Assembly (NCBI GenBank): GCA_963776735.1
Contig: CAVZNV010000016.1
Coordinates: 124,001 to 188,000, forward strand
Reading direction: 5' to 3'
DNA from: PALSA-612 sp963776735
GTDB taxonomy: Bacteria; Actinomycetota; Thermoleophilia; Gaiellales; Gaiellaceae
DNA length: 64,000 nucleotides
The notes under the pieces: model-generated
Database searches by the model: none
What the model was told of the DNA's origin: nothing
Seen by the model: the letters and a program-made list of their open reading frames with translations, nothing else
Program-made: the position numbers and the translations under genes
Part shown: positions 24,306-31,626 of the stretch, in pieces
How positions within the stretch are numbered: position 1 is the first letter of the stretch
Layout of the letters: each line of letters opens with the position of its first letter

Positions 24306-25049
24306 TCAGGGGAGACGGAAGGCGAGCTCGCCGAGCCGCTGGTAGCCCGCGACGGACGGGTTCTCGCCGTCCGCGGTCCACGCGTCTTTCATACGTTCCG
24401 GGTGCTTCGGGTCGTCGAGCACCGCGTAGAACGGCAGTACGCGGACGTGCTCGTCGCGGCCGATCGCGTGGATCAGCCGGTTCAGCGCAACGATCTTCGG
24501 CGCGGCCTGCGGCCAGCCGTTGTTCCAGGGAATGACCGCGGCGAGCTCGACGTGCGGGACGAGCTTCTTGCCGCGGACGACCATCGCCCGCAGGTTGCGC
24601 GCGGCCTCGGCGACCGGCCGGCCCTGCTCGATGTCATCGAGCCCGCCCTCGATCACGAGGACGTCGGCGTCCTTCGCACACCCTTCGAGCCGCTTCGCGA
24701 TCTGGTCGGTGCGCTCGCCGTACACGCCGCAGTTCCGGAACGTGAGGTCCTGACCCTTCTGCCCGGCCCAGTACTCCCACTGGCTCTGCTCGTCCTCGGC
24801 GAAGCCGAGCAGCTTCGCGTTGCCGTGCGACGGATCGAAGCCGGGCGAGCCGGCGGTGACGCCGTCCCCGAGCGCAGCGACGACGAGCTTCTTCCCCGAG
24901 GTTCTTGTCGTCGAGGAAGAAGCGCCGCATCCAGCCACGAGCGCGACGGACCCGAGCAACGCAACTGCCAGCACCTTCGATGTACGCCGGACGCCGATGC
25001 CGGCGTCGGCCGCAGGCGCGCGGAACCGAGTCTTGGGAAGGAGGCTCAC
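24306..25049 (-). CDS. SGNH-fold lipoprotein lacking the catalytic residues
   Basis: A 247-residue SGNH/GDSL-hydrolase-fold protein with an N-terminal hydrophobic segment and lipobox (VALVAGC). The block I motif reads LGDGVTAG where active members have GDS; block III reads GGLDDI instead of GxND; block V reads DGENPSVAGY instead of DxxHPS. Ser, Asn and His of the catalytic set are thus all replaced, although the fold motifs around them are kept. It is probably a binding protein rather than an esterase. The GTG start at 25049 lies in a palindromic repeat; a GTG closer to the hydrophobic core (KVLAVALL) is an alternative. Confidence 0.78.
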   Translation of the reverse strand: MSLLPKTRFRAPAADAGIGVRRTSKVLAVALLGSVALVAGCGASSSTTRTSGKKLVVAALGDGVTAGSPGFDPSHGNAKLLGFAEDEQSQWEYWAGQKGQDLTFRNCGVYGERTDQIAKRLEGCAKDADVLVIEGGLDDIEQGRPVAEAARNLRAMVVRGKKLVPHVELAAVIPWNNGWPQAAPKIVALNRLIHAIGRDEHVRVLPFYAVLDDPKHPERMKDAWTADGENPSVAGYQRLGELAFRLP

Positions 25050-25075
25050 GGGGGAAACCGGCTGTTTCCCTCGTG
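25047..25075. repeat. GTTTCCCC palindrome family, copy 1
   Basis: Imperfect inverted repeat, CACGGGGGAAAC-CGGCT-GTTTCCCTCGTG, in the 29 bp between the stop of the M55 peptidase gene and the start of the SGNH gene. Related copies are at 26965-26993 and 36044-36070. Confidence 0.75.
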
Positions 25076-25078
25076 CTA

Positions 25079-25888
25079 CTAGAAGAAGAACTGCCGCCAG
25101 GCCGACCACCAGTCGTCGGCCCGGGAGACGATCTGGCGCGAGTCGACGACCTCGACGCCCGGCTTCGAGCGGTACTGGTCGGTGGCGTTCGTGGCGGTCA
25201 GCTCGACGCGGATCTCGCACGGTCGGCCCGGATCGTACGGGGCGACCGCCCTCGGGTCGGCGAGTGCCCGGCGGGCGGCGTCCTCGATCAGCTCTCGCGC
25301 CCGTTGCGGTGCGATCTGACGAGCCGAGAAGCGGCCGAGCCCGCGCTTGACGGCGACCGTGGTCAGCCCCGTCCCGAGCAGCGCGGTCGCCTCGTCGCAC
25401 ACGGCCTGGTCGCCGGTGACGAGCAGGACGGGGCAGTTCCACGTGCCGCAGAGCGCGGCGTTGATCCCCGTCTCGCCAACGAGCGTGCCGTTGAAGTACA
25501 GGTTGAGCCAGCGCTGCCCGGAAACGGTGTGGTTCATCACGCCGTGCTCGGCTCCGGCCATCGCGTGCATGCCGACGAAGAGCGCCGCGTCGCAACCCTG
25601 CTCGAGGAACGCGGTGTACTCGGTCCAGTGCTCCTGGACGACGAACTCGCACGCGGGATCCAGCAGCTCCGGGATCAGCGAGTTGAAGCTCCACGCGCCG
25701 CCCGCGCCGTGGCAGTCCATGACGACGATCTCGGTCGCGCCGGCAGCCTTGGCACCGCGGACGGCCGCGTTGATCTCCTCGGTGTAGAGGCGCCGGCCCT
25801 CCTCGTACATCGGGTCGCCGCCGGTCGTCTGCTCCCACTTGACGATCCCGGACACGCCCTCCATGTCGCTGACCACGAACACCTTCAC
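25079..25888 (-). CDS. M55-family D-aminopeptidase (DppA-like)
   Basis: Zinc aminopeptidase of 269 residues, related to Bacillus DppA, which releases D-amino acids from peptides. The metal residues match exactly at the start (S7-D8-M9-E10-G11). DCHGAGG, LFVGMHAMAG and HGVMNHTVSG supply the further His ligands and the catalytic His. The ATG overlaps the stop of the upstream asparaginase gene as ATGA, so the two form an operon, perhaps for reusing amino acids from cell-wall or other peptides. A palindromic repeat follows its stop codon. Confidence 0.93.
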   Translation of the reverse strand: MKVFVVSDMEGVSGIVKWEQTTGGDPMYEEGRRLYTEEINAAVRGAKAAGATEIVVMDCHGAGGAWSFNSLIPELLDPACEFVVQEHWTEYTAFLEQGCDAALFVGMHAMAGAEHGVMNHTVSGQRWLNLYFNGTLVGETGINAALCGTWNCPVLLVTGDQAVCDEATALLGTGLTTVAVKRGLGRFSARQIAPQRARELIEDAARRALADPRAVAPYDPGRPCEIRVELTATNATDQYRSKPGVEVVDSRQIVSRADDWWSAWRQFFF

Positions 25889-26751
25889 AGCACCGCCACC
25901 TCCCCCACGTCTTCGCCACGGCTGTTCTCGACCGGCTCGCGCGCGAAGTCGTCGTCGAGGCCGAAGAACGTGGCGAGCGCCGGCCCGAGTGCCCGGAACG
26001 CGCCGTCCTCGGTCTTGAGCGCGAAGCCGGCACCGTCGGCCGTGATCCCGCAGAACAACCCTTCCGCTCCGCCCTTCGCGACCCAGCCGGGATGCGCCTG
26101 CATCAGCTGGGTGTCGAGCGATCCCTCGCCGCCGACCAGTTCAGGATGCGCCCGCATCGCCGCGAGGATGCGGTCTGCGCCCTCGCGCTCGTCGAGCCGC
26201 GAGAAGACGTCCGCCATGCGCTCGAGCGGCAGCGCGAACGTGACGACCGAGCAGTGGTCGACGCCGGTCGCAGGCGCCTGTCCCGCAGCGTCCGCGACCT
26301 CCGCCAGGATCACCCGCTGCAGTGGGTGATCGGGGAGCCGGTAGCCCGCCGTCGGCCAGTCGCGGGCGCGGCAGACAGCCAGCATCCCGGCGTGCTTGCC
26401 GGAGCAGTTGTGGTAGATGCGCTCCGGCGGCCGCCCTTCCTGAAGCCCGACCTCGAGATCGTCCTCGGTGACGCCGCCTGCGGCCAGCAGGTCACGCACG
26501 GCCTGGAGCTGCGCCGGCTCGGCGCGGTGCGACGCGCACGCGATCGCGACCAACCGGTGGTCGAGGTCGGCCCGCGCGCGCACGAGCTGGAGCGCCTGCA
26601 GCGGCTTCGCCGACGAGCGAAAGAAGGTGACGAGCCCCGGGTCGCCGGCGGACGAGACGACCTGCCCGTCATGCACGGCCAGAGCGTGGACACGGTGCAC
26701 CGACTCGACGGTCCCTCCGCGACGCTCCGCGACGAGAATCGGCTCGCTCAC
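25885..26751 (-). CDS. L-asparaginase II (Rhizobium etli AnsA / ReAV type)
   Basis: A 288-residue amidohydrolase converting L-asparagine to aspartate and ammonia. This family is unrelated to the classical threonine-dependent asparaginases. Key motifs are the Ser-Lys pair in FFRSSAKPLQALQLV, CASHRAEP, the zinc/catalytic segment YHNCSGKHAGML with Cys and Lys, and GGEGSLDTQLM. It is shorter than R. etli AnsA, so loops are trimmed. GTG start; TAGGCT ends 6 nt before it (leaderless), directly after a strong hairpin that ends the upstream transcript. dppA-like follows with a 4-base overlap. Confidence 0.9.
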   Translation of the reverse strand: MSEPILVAERRGGTVESVHRVHALAVHDGQVVSSAGDPGLVTFFRSSAKPLQALQLVRARADLDHRLVAIACASHRAEPAQLQAVRDLLAAGGVTEDDLEVGLQEGRPPERIYHNCSGKHAGMLAVCRARDWPTAGYRLPDHPLQRVILAEVADAAGQAPATGVDHCSVVTFALPLERMADVFSRLDEREGADRILAAMRAHPELVGGEGSLDTQLMQAHPGWVAKGGAEGLFCGITADGAGFALKTEDGAFRALGPALATFFGLDDDFAREPVENSRGEDVGEVAVL

Positions 26752-26771
26752 GCCTGGAGCCTAGAAGACAG

Positions 26772-26795
26772 AGAAGCCGCCGAGCGGCGGCTTCT
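26772..26795 (-). terminator. Rho-independent-like terminator on the minus strand
   Basis: AGAAGCCGCC and GGCGGCTTCT form a perfect 10-bp stem with a GCTC loop. On the minus strand it is followed by the pyrimidine-rich CTGTCTTCT. It would stop transcripts coming from the histidine kinase and intergenic region, just before the leaderless asparaginase promoter. Confidence 0.6.
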
Positions 26796-26964
26796 CCTGA
26801 GCACGGAGCGACCTTATGAGGAGGAGGCCTCGTAAGGTCTATGTCGGCGGGCAAGCACGAGCATCATCCGCACGCAAGCAGTGGACGTGTGGATCGAAAG
26901 CGGTGTCGAAGTGGGGTCGCCAACAGCACGCAGGCCTGGTGGCGCAGCGAACGGGAAGGGGGCC

Positions 26965-26993
26965 CGTGGGGGAAACCGGCCGTTTCCCCCACG
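26965..26993. repeat. GTTTCCCC palindrome family, copy 2
   Basis: Perfect 12-bp inverted repeat CGTGGGGGAAAC-CGGCC-GTTTCCCCCACG. It lies in the structured intergenic region, 6 bp from a second, unrelated 12-bp hairpin. Confidence 0.8.
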
Positions 26994-26998
26994 TCGAA

Positions 26999-27031
26999 GC
27001 GGGAGGCCCGACCCGGTGACGGGCCTCCCGC
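26999..27031 (-). terminator. GC-rich hairpin, possible terminator
   Basis: GCGGGAGGCCCG and CGGGCCTCCCGC form a perfect 12-bp stem with a 9-nt loop. Actinobacterial terminators often lack a U-tract, so this stem could end the histidine kinase transcript about 200 nt after its stop codon. It could also be part of a structured RNA. Confidence 0.4.
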
Positions 27032-27235
27032 GCGGGGCACGAACGGGCGGGTTCAGGCGGAGGGCGTCGCCCAGGGAGGCACGGCCGGGGACAGTCGCAA
27101 GAACCCGCCCGGCTCGTTTTCGAACCCGCCCCCGACTGCGCCGGGCGGCGCTGTCGGCGTGCAGTCGGTGGGATGATTACGACGTAGCACGGCGCGGATT
27201 CCATCACCGCAATCTAAGACGCGTCTGAGACGGAT

Positions 27236-28633
27236 TTAAGAACTCGGCGCGTTGCCGTTCGGGAACGCGAGGCGGACGACGGTGCCGCCGCCGTCGGCGG
27301 GGCCCGCACTGACCGTGCCGCCGTGTGCCTCGACGACCTGACGGACGATCGCGAGCCCGAGCCCGGAGCCGGGCGTGGCGCGCGCGGCCGGCGAGCGATA
27401 GAAGCGGTCGAACACGTGCGGGAGGTCTTCGGGTGCGATGCCGGGCCCCTGGTCGCGGACGGTGATCTCGCCGTGCTCGACGCGAACGCCGACGTTGCCG
27501 CCGGCGGGGCTCCACTTCGCGGCGTTGTCGAGGACGTTCGAGACGGCGCGGAAGATGCGGTCGGGCACGCCGCTCACGAGCGACTCGTGCAGCTCGGTGT
27601 AGAAGCGGATCCTCGGCGTGTGCAGCCGGGCGCGCTCGACGGCGTCGCCCACGAGCAGGTCCAGCCGGACGTCTTCCTCGGTCAGCTGCGGCTCGCCGTC
27701 ACGCGCAAGCTCGACGACGTCGGTGACGAGCGCGGTCAGCTCCTCGAGCTGGGTCGTGACGTCGGCGAATGCCTTCGTCCGCTCGTCGTCGGGAAGCGTG
27801 CCGCGTGCGAGCAGCTCGACGTTCGTCCGCATCGAAGTGAGCGGCGTGCGCAGCTCGTGCGACGCGTCGGCCACGAGCTGGCGCTGTGCCTGCTGCGACT
27901 CCTGAAGCGCGGCCAGCATCGTGTTGAAGCTCGTCCCGAGCCGCCCAAGCTCGTCGTTCGAGCCCGCCTCGACGCGGCGGCTAAGGTCGCGTGTCTCGGT
28001 GATCTCCTCGGTCGCGGCCGTCAAGCGACGAACCGGCGCAAGGGCTGCGCGCGAGACGAGGTAGCCCAGGAGGACCGCGATGACGATTCCGCCGAGCGCG
28101 ACGAAGAACAGGAACCAGCCGAGCCGGTGGAGGCTCGAGTCGACGTCGCCCAGAGGCAGGCCGACCATGAGCGCCCCTGATTCCTGGCCGCTCGGACCGC
28201 TGACCGTGACCGGCTGAACGATGACGCGCATCTGGGTCCCCGGGAGCGATGCTTCGGTGAAGAACGTCCTCGGCTTGCCCTGCGCTATAGCTCGTATGTC
28301 TTTGCTGACGGGGAACGGAGTCGGCTCGCAGTGGGGTAACAGCACTCTCCCCTCGGACGTGACGACCTGGTAGTAACCGCGCGCCGACCCGTATGGCGCA
28401 GTCGGGCAGAAGAATGGCCCGGTGGAATCGAACGGCCGGTTGACGATTCGGGATGCACTAGCGCGCAACTGCTTGTCGAGCTGGGACAGCAGCTGGTTGC
28501 GGACGAGGACGTAGGCAAGCGCCGACGCGACGATCACCGCGATCGCGACCGCCAACGCGGCGGCCAACGCGATCCGGGCGCGGAAGCTCATCCCGCGGAA
28601 TCTGCTCGCGATGCCGGACAGCCGCTCGTGCAC
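27236..28633 (-). CDS. Sensor histidine kinase, MprB-like
   Basis: Membrane kinase of 465 residues. The first transmembrane helix is at about 20-44, an extracytoplasmic sensor with two Cys (FFCPTAPYG and LLPHCEPTP) at 45-170, the second helix at about 172-195, and a HAMP domain at about 196-250. The HisKA domain has the phospho-acceptor His in VADASHELRTPLTSMRTN. The HATPase domain has NVLDNAAKWSP, VRDQGPGIAPEDLPHVFDRFYR and GSGLGLAIVRQVVEAHGG. GTG starts on the base after the regulator's stop codon, with GGGAGG 5-6 nt upstream. The gene order (regulator then kinase) and the sequences resemble MprAB of mycobacteria, which responds to envelope stress. Confidence 0.93.
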   Translation of the reverse strand: MHERLSGIASRFRGMSFRARIALAAALAVAIAVIVASALAYVLVRNQLLSQLDKQLRASASRIVNRPFDSTGPFFCPTAPYGSARGYYQVVTSEGRVLLPHCEPTPFPVSKDIRAIAQGKPRTFFTEASLPGTQMRVIVQPVTVSGPSGQESGALMVGLPLGDVDSSLHRLGWFLFFVALGGIVIAVLLGYLVSRAALAPVRRLTAATEEITETRDLSRRVEAGSNDELGRLGTSFNTMLAALQESQQAQRQLVADASHELRTPLTSMRTNVELLARGTLPDDERTKAFADVTTQLEELTALVTDVVELARDGEPQLTEEDVRLDLLVGDAVERARLHTPRIRFYTELHESLVSGVPDRIFRAVSNVLDNAAKWSPAGGNVGVRVEHGEITVRDQGPGIAPEDLPHVFDRFYRSPAARATPGSGLGLAIVRQVVEAHGGTVSAGPADGGGTVVRLAFPNGNAPSS

Positions 28634-29326
28634 CTACGCCTCCCGCAGGGCGTACCCGACACCGCGCACCGTCTGGATCAGACGCGGCTCTCCGCCTGCT
28701 TCGGTCTTGCGGCGCAGGTAGCCGATGTAGACGTCGAGCGCGTTCGAGGTCGGCCCGAAGTCGTAGCCCCACACGCGCTCGAAGATCAGCGAGCGGGTCA
28801 GCACCTGGCGCGGGTTCCGGAGGAACAGCTCGAGGAGGTTGAACTCGGTGCGCGTCAGCTCGACGAAGCGGCCGTCGCGGCGAACCTCGCGGGTCGCCGG
28901 GTCGAGCTCGATGTCGGCAAAGCGCAGCGGTTCATCGCCGCGCTCCTGGCCGCCCCGCCTGAGGAGCGCGCGGATGCGTGCGAGCAGCTCTTCGAGCGCG
29001 AACGGCTTGACGAGGTAGTCGTCGGCGCCGGCGTCGAGACCGTCGACGCGGTCGCCGATTCCGGCACGCGCGGTCAGCATCAGCACGGGCACGCGGTTGC
29101 CCTCGGCGCGAAGCCGGCGGCACGCGGCGAGGCCGTCGACCTCGGGCATCAGGACATCCAGGACGACGACGTCCGGATCGACCGGGCCGACTTTGCGGAG
29201 CGCCTCGGCGCCGTTCTCGGCGAGGTCGACCGAGTAGCCCTCGAGGGAGAGCGCGCGCCGAAGCGCTTCGCGGACGGCGGGCTCGTCGTCGACGACGAGG
29301 ACACGCGCTGACGAGTTGCCTTTCAT
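28634..29326 (-). CDS. OmpR-family response regulator, MprA-like
   Basis: A 230-residue regulator. The receiver domain (about 8-120) has VVDDEP, the phosphorylated Asp in VVVLDVLMPEVDG and Lys in YLVKPFALEELLARI. The winged helix (about 135-228) has LTRTEFNLLELFLRNP, VWGYDF, NALDVYIGYLRRK and the C-terminal TVRGVGYALRE. It is encoded directly before its histidine kinase and forms a two-gene operon. Two CTGAGAA direct repeats upstream (29363 and 29396, 33 bp apart) may be sites for autoregulation. The ATG at 29326 lacks a clear Shine-Dalgarno sequence. Confidence 0.93.
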   Translation of the reverse strand: MKGNSSARVLVVDDEPAVREALRRALSLEGYSVDLAENGAEALRKVGPVDPDVVVLDVLMPEVDGLAACRRLRAEGNRVPVLMLTARAGIGDRVDGLDAGADDYLVKPFALEELLARIRALLRRGGQERGDEPLRFADIELDPATREVRRDGRFVELTRTEFNLLELFLRNPRQVLTRSLIFERVWGYDFGPTSNALDVYIGYLRRKTEAGGEPRLIQTVRGVGYALREA

Positions 29327-29362
29327 GCCGTGTTCACCATCGCAGGGGCGGCTAAGAGCACT

Positions 29363-29402
29363 CTGAGAACCAGGGCCGATGCAGGAAAATCGTCACTGAG
29401 AA
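29363..29402. promoter_or_regulatory. Direct repeats CTGAGAA upstream of the mprA-like gene
   Basis: CTGAGAA occurs at 29363-29369 and 29396-29402, exactly 33 bp (about three helical turns) apart, in the 183-bp gap between the divergent regulator and Fpg/Nei genes. MprA of mycobacteria is known to bind direct repeats containing TCTCAG-like cores, so an autoregulatory site is plausible but unproved. Confidence 0.35.
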
Positions 29403-29509
29403 GTCACACTAGCGCGCGACTTTGCCCGCTACCGTTTCCACCCCGTGGGTGGGTGGGGGTTAGGGATGGGACCCGCGCCCGAACCCGCCGCAGACCGTAC
29501 ATTTGGGAC

Positions 29510-30337
29510 ATGCCCGAGCTGCCCGAGGTCGAGGCCTGGCGACTGGCGCTGGACGATCCGGTTCGCGCGTTTCCGGTCGAGCGTGCCGGGCCGGCGCACG
29601 TCGCGACGCTGAAGACGTTCGACCCACCGCTGCAGGCGCTCGAAGGCCGCCGCTTCGCGGGCGCGGGCCGGCGCGGCAAGCGCTTTCTGTTCGAGACCGA
29701 CGACGGCGAGCTCGTGCTCATGGTTCACCTCATGTCCGCCGGACGGCTCCGCTACCTGCGCGCCGGCGAGAAGGGCCCGAAGACACCCGCATTCCGGCTC
29801 CGCTTCCAGGGCGGCGGGGAGCTCATGCTCACCGAGGCCGGCTCGAAGAAGCGCGCCGGCGTCTGGCTGCTCACACCCGAGCAGGCCGACGAAGAGCTGG
29901 CGCACCTCGGCCCGGAGGCGCTGGGCCTCGGCGCGGAGCGGCTCGGCGAGATCCTGGTCACTCAGTCGCGCCGCCTGCACCCGTTGCTGCGCGACCAGCG
30001 CGCGCTCGCCGGGATCGGCCGGGCCTGGTCGAACGAGATCCTGCACACGGCGCGGCTGTCGCCGTTCGCCCTCTCCACGCAGCTGACGCCAGAGGAGACC
30101 GCCCGGCTCGCGGACGCGATCGACGAGGAGCTCGCCCGCGGGCTGGCGCTCCGCGTCGCCGGCGCGAACGACGCGAAGACCTATCGCATCCACAACCGCC
30201 TCGGCGAGCCGTGCCCGGTCTGCGAAGCCCCGATCGCCCGTGTCGACTACGAGGAGCACACGATCTACTACTGCCCGCAGTGCCAGACCGGCGGCCGCGT
30301 GCTCAAAGACAGGCGACTTTCCCGCCTACTTCGCTAG
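29510..30337 (+). CDS. Fpg/Nei-family DNA glycosylase
   Basis: Base-excision repair glycosylase and AP lyase of 275 residues. The N-terminus MPELPEVE gives the catalytic Pro2 and Glu3. RRGKRFLFE holds the conserved Lys, the H2TH region contains GRAWSNEILHTARLSPF, and the C-terminal zinc finger has CPVC and CPQC ending in QTGGRVLKDRRLSRLL. The zinc finger is closer to Fpg than to Nei, but substrate range (8-oxoguanine or oxidised pyrimidines) cannot be told from sequence alone. TACATT ends 6 nt before the ATG, so the mRNA is probably leaderless. Confidence 0.92.
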   Translation: MPELPEVEAWRLALDDPVRAFPVERAGPAHVATLKTFDPPLQALEGRRFAGAGRRGKRFLFETDDGELVLMVHLMSAGRLRYLRAGEKGPKTPAFRLRFQGGGELMLTEAGSKKRAGVWLLTPEQADEELAHLGPEALGLGAERLGEILVTQSRRLHPLLRDQRALAGIGRAWSNEILHTARLSPFALSTQLTPEETARLADAIDEELARGLALRVAGANDAKTYRIHNRLGEPCPVCEAPIARVDYEEHTIYYCPQCQTGGRVLKDRRLSRLLR

Positions 30338-30346
30338 CGTTGTCAC

Positions 30347-31330
30347 ATGGCGACGACGGACTCCTCGCGGCTATTCGCAAACGATCTGCAGGCTTCGGCG
30401 CCTGAGGTCCTGATCGGCCTTTCGCGCGCGGGCGTCACGGGCGTGCACAAGGCGATCCGGCTGCGGCGCGGCCCGCACGAGAAGCTCGTCTCGGCGCAGA
30501 TCGACTGCTTCGTGGACCTCGAGCCGGCACAGAAGGGCGTCCACATGTCGCGCTTCCCCGAGCTGTTCGGCGCGGCGATCGACGACGTCGTCATCCGCGA
30601 GGCGTTCCTCGTCGAGGAGTTGGCCGAGCACATCGCCGGCCACGTCCTCGGGAAACAGCGTGCGCTGCGAGCCGAGGTGAAGATCGTCGCGTCCTACCCG
30701 ATGGCGCGGGAGACGCCCGTCTCGGGCCTGCCGACGCAGGAGATGGTCTCGCTGATCGGGATCGCGACCGCCTCGCCGCGGGGCACGCGGCGGGTCGTCG
30801 GCGTCGAGGCAACAGGCATCAACGCCTGCCCGTGCGCGCAGGGCATGGTGCGCGAGCACGCGGCGGAGCGACTGGCAGAGGCGGGATTCGAGGAGCGGGA
30901 CGTCGAGCAGATCCTCGAGCTCGTCCCGCTCGCGACGCACAACCAGCGCGGTCGGGGGACGCTCTACGTCGGCACGGCACAGCCGGGCGTCAATGCGGAG
31001 CGAATGGTCGAGATCGTCGAGGGGTCGATGAGCTCGCCGATCTACGAGCTGCTCAAGCGGCCGGACGAGCTGCACGTCGTCGAGCAGGCGCACGCGCGGC
31101 CGCGGTTCGTCGAGGACTCCGTACGGCTGGCGCTGCGCGGCGTGCTCGACGCCTATCCGGAGCTCGCGGAGGGGGACTTCCTCTACTCGCGGCAGGTCAA
31201 CTTCGAGACGATCCACAGCCACGACGTGCTCGCGGAGCGCCACGGCACCGTCGCCGAGTTGCGCGCCGAGCTCGACCGGGGCACGCGGCTGGAGCGGCAT
31301 ACCGAGCTCTCCGCCTGGCTCGCCGGCTGA
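30347..31330 (+). CDS. folE2: GTP cyclohydrolase IB (FolE2)
   Basis: Converts GTP to dihydroneopterin triphosphate, the first step of folate and other pterin synthesis. The 327 residues carry family motifs KGVHMSRFPE, the metal Cys in GINACPCAQGMVRE, PLATHNQRGRGTL and the C-terminal RQVNFETIHSHD. Unlike FolE, this type uses various divalent metals and is often kept for zinc limitation. TAGCGT ends 6 nt before the ATG (leaderless). It starts 9 bp after the glycosylase gene. clpS follows within 4 bp. Confidence 0.94.
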   Translation: MATTDSSRLFANDLQASAPEVLIGLSRAGVTGVHKAIRLRRGPHEKLVSAQIDCFVDLEPAQKGVHMSRFPELFGAAIDDVVIREAFLVEELAEHIAGHVLGKQRALRAEVKIVASYPMARETPVSGLPTQEMVSLIGIATASPRGTRRVVGVEATGINACPCAQGMVREHAAERLAEAGFEERDVEQILELVPLATHNQRGRGTLYVGTAQPGVNAERMVEIVEGSMSSPIYELLKRPDELHVVEQAHARPRFVEDSVRLALRGVLDAYPELAEGDFLYSRQVNFETIHSHDVLAERHGTVAELRAELDRGTRLERHTELSAWLAG

Positions 31331-31334
31331 CGGC

Positions 31335-31616
31335 GTGACGCAGACGGTCGAACGCATCTCGCGTGGTGGCAGCTCGTCGCTCGGCCACGCGTGGAAGGTG
31401 ATCGTCCTGAACGACAACCACAACACGTTCGAGGGCGTCGCCGCGGCCCTCTCGCGCGTGCTCCCGAACGTGTCGTACGACCAGGGGATGCGGATCGCGG
31501 ACACGATCCACTCGTCCGGCCGCGCGATCGTTTGGTCAGGCCACCGCGAGCTGGCCGAGCTCTACTGGACGGGACTGCAGGACTCGGGGCTGACCATGGC
31601 CCCCCTGGAGCAGTAG
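31335..31616 (+). CDS. clpS: ATP-dependent Clp protease adaptor ClpS
   Basis: A 93-residue adaptor that delivers N-degron substrates to ClpA/ClpC. The core WKVIVLNDNHNTFEGVAAALSRVLP matches the ClpS fold; NDN..TF is the N-degron pocket signature. The C-terminal part is AIVWSGHRELAELYWTGLQDSGLTMAPLEQ. The first 17 residues are a flexible tail, as usual. GTG starts 4 bp after the folE2 stop, so the two are co-transcribed. Confidence 0.92.
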   Translation: MTQTVERISRGGSSSLGHAWKVIVLNDNHNTFEGVAAALSRVLPNVSYDQGMRIADTIHSSGRAIVWSGHRELAELYWTGLQDSGLTMAPLEQ

Positions 31617-31626
31617 GGCTCGAGCA

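Larger units (their letters stand above)
26752..27235. other. 484-bp intergenic region with several strong hairpins; possible non-coding RNA
   Basis: No convincing protein gene is present. From left to right on the + strand it holds a perfect stem at 26772-26795, a near-perfect inverted repeat GACCTTATGAGG/CCTCGTAAGGTC (26810-26821 and 26828-26839), copy 2 of the GTTTCCCC palindrome (26965-26993), and a 12-bp stem at 26999-27031. Further on are GGGCGGGTTC (27045-27054) paired with GAACCCGCCC (27102-27111), enclosing GGGCG-T-CGCCC, and GACTGC/GCAGTC near 27140-27172. It could be the 3' region of the histidine kinase transcript or a separate structured RNA. I could not match it to tmRNA, RNase P RNA, SRP RNA or 6S RNA. 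Confidence 0.45.

Noticed and set aside
26816..27176. Open frames of 67-122 codons in the structured intergenic region
   Set aside because: They are rich in Arg, Gly and Pro, cross palindromes, and have no family motif or convincing start. The composition is what GC-rich non-coding DNA gives by chance.
26752..27235. tmRNA, RNase P RNA, SRP RNA or 6S RNA
   Set aside because: None of the conserved core motifs of these RNAs (tag peptide, GAGGAAAGTCC core, SRP tetraloop region) could be found on either strand by eye.
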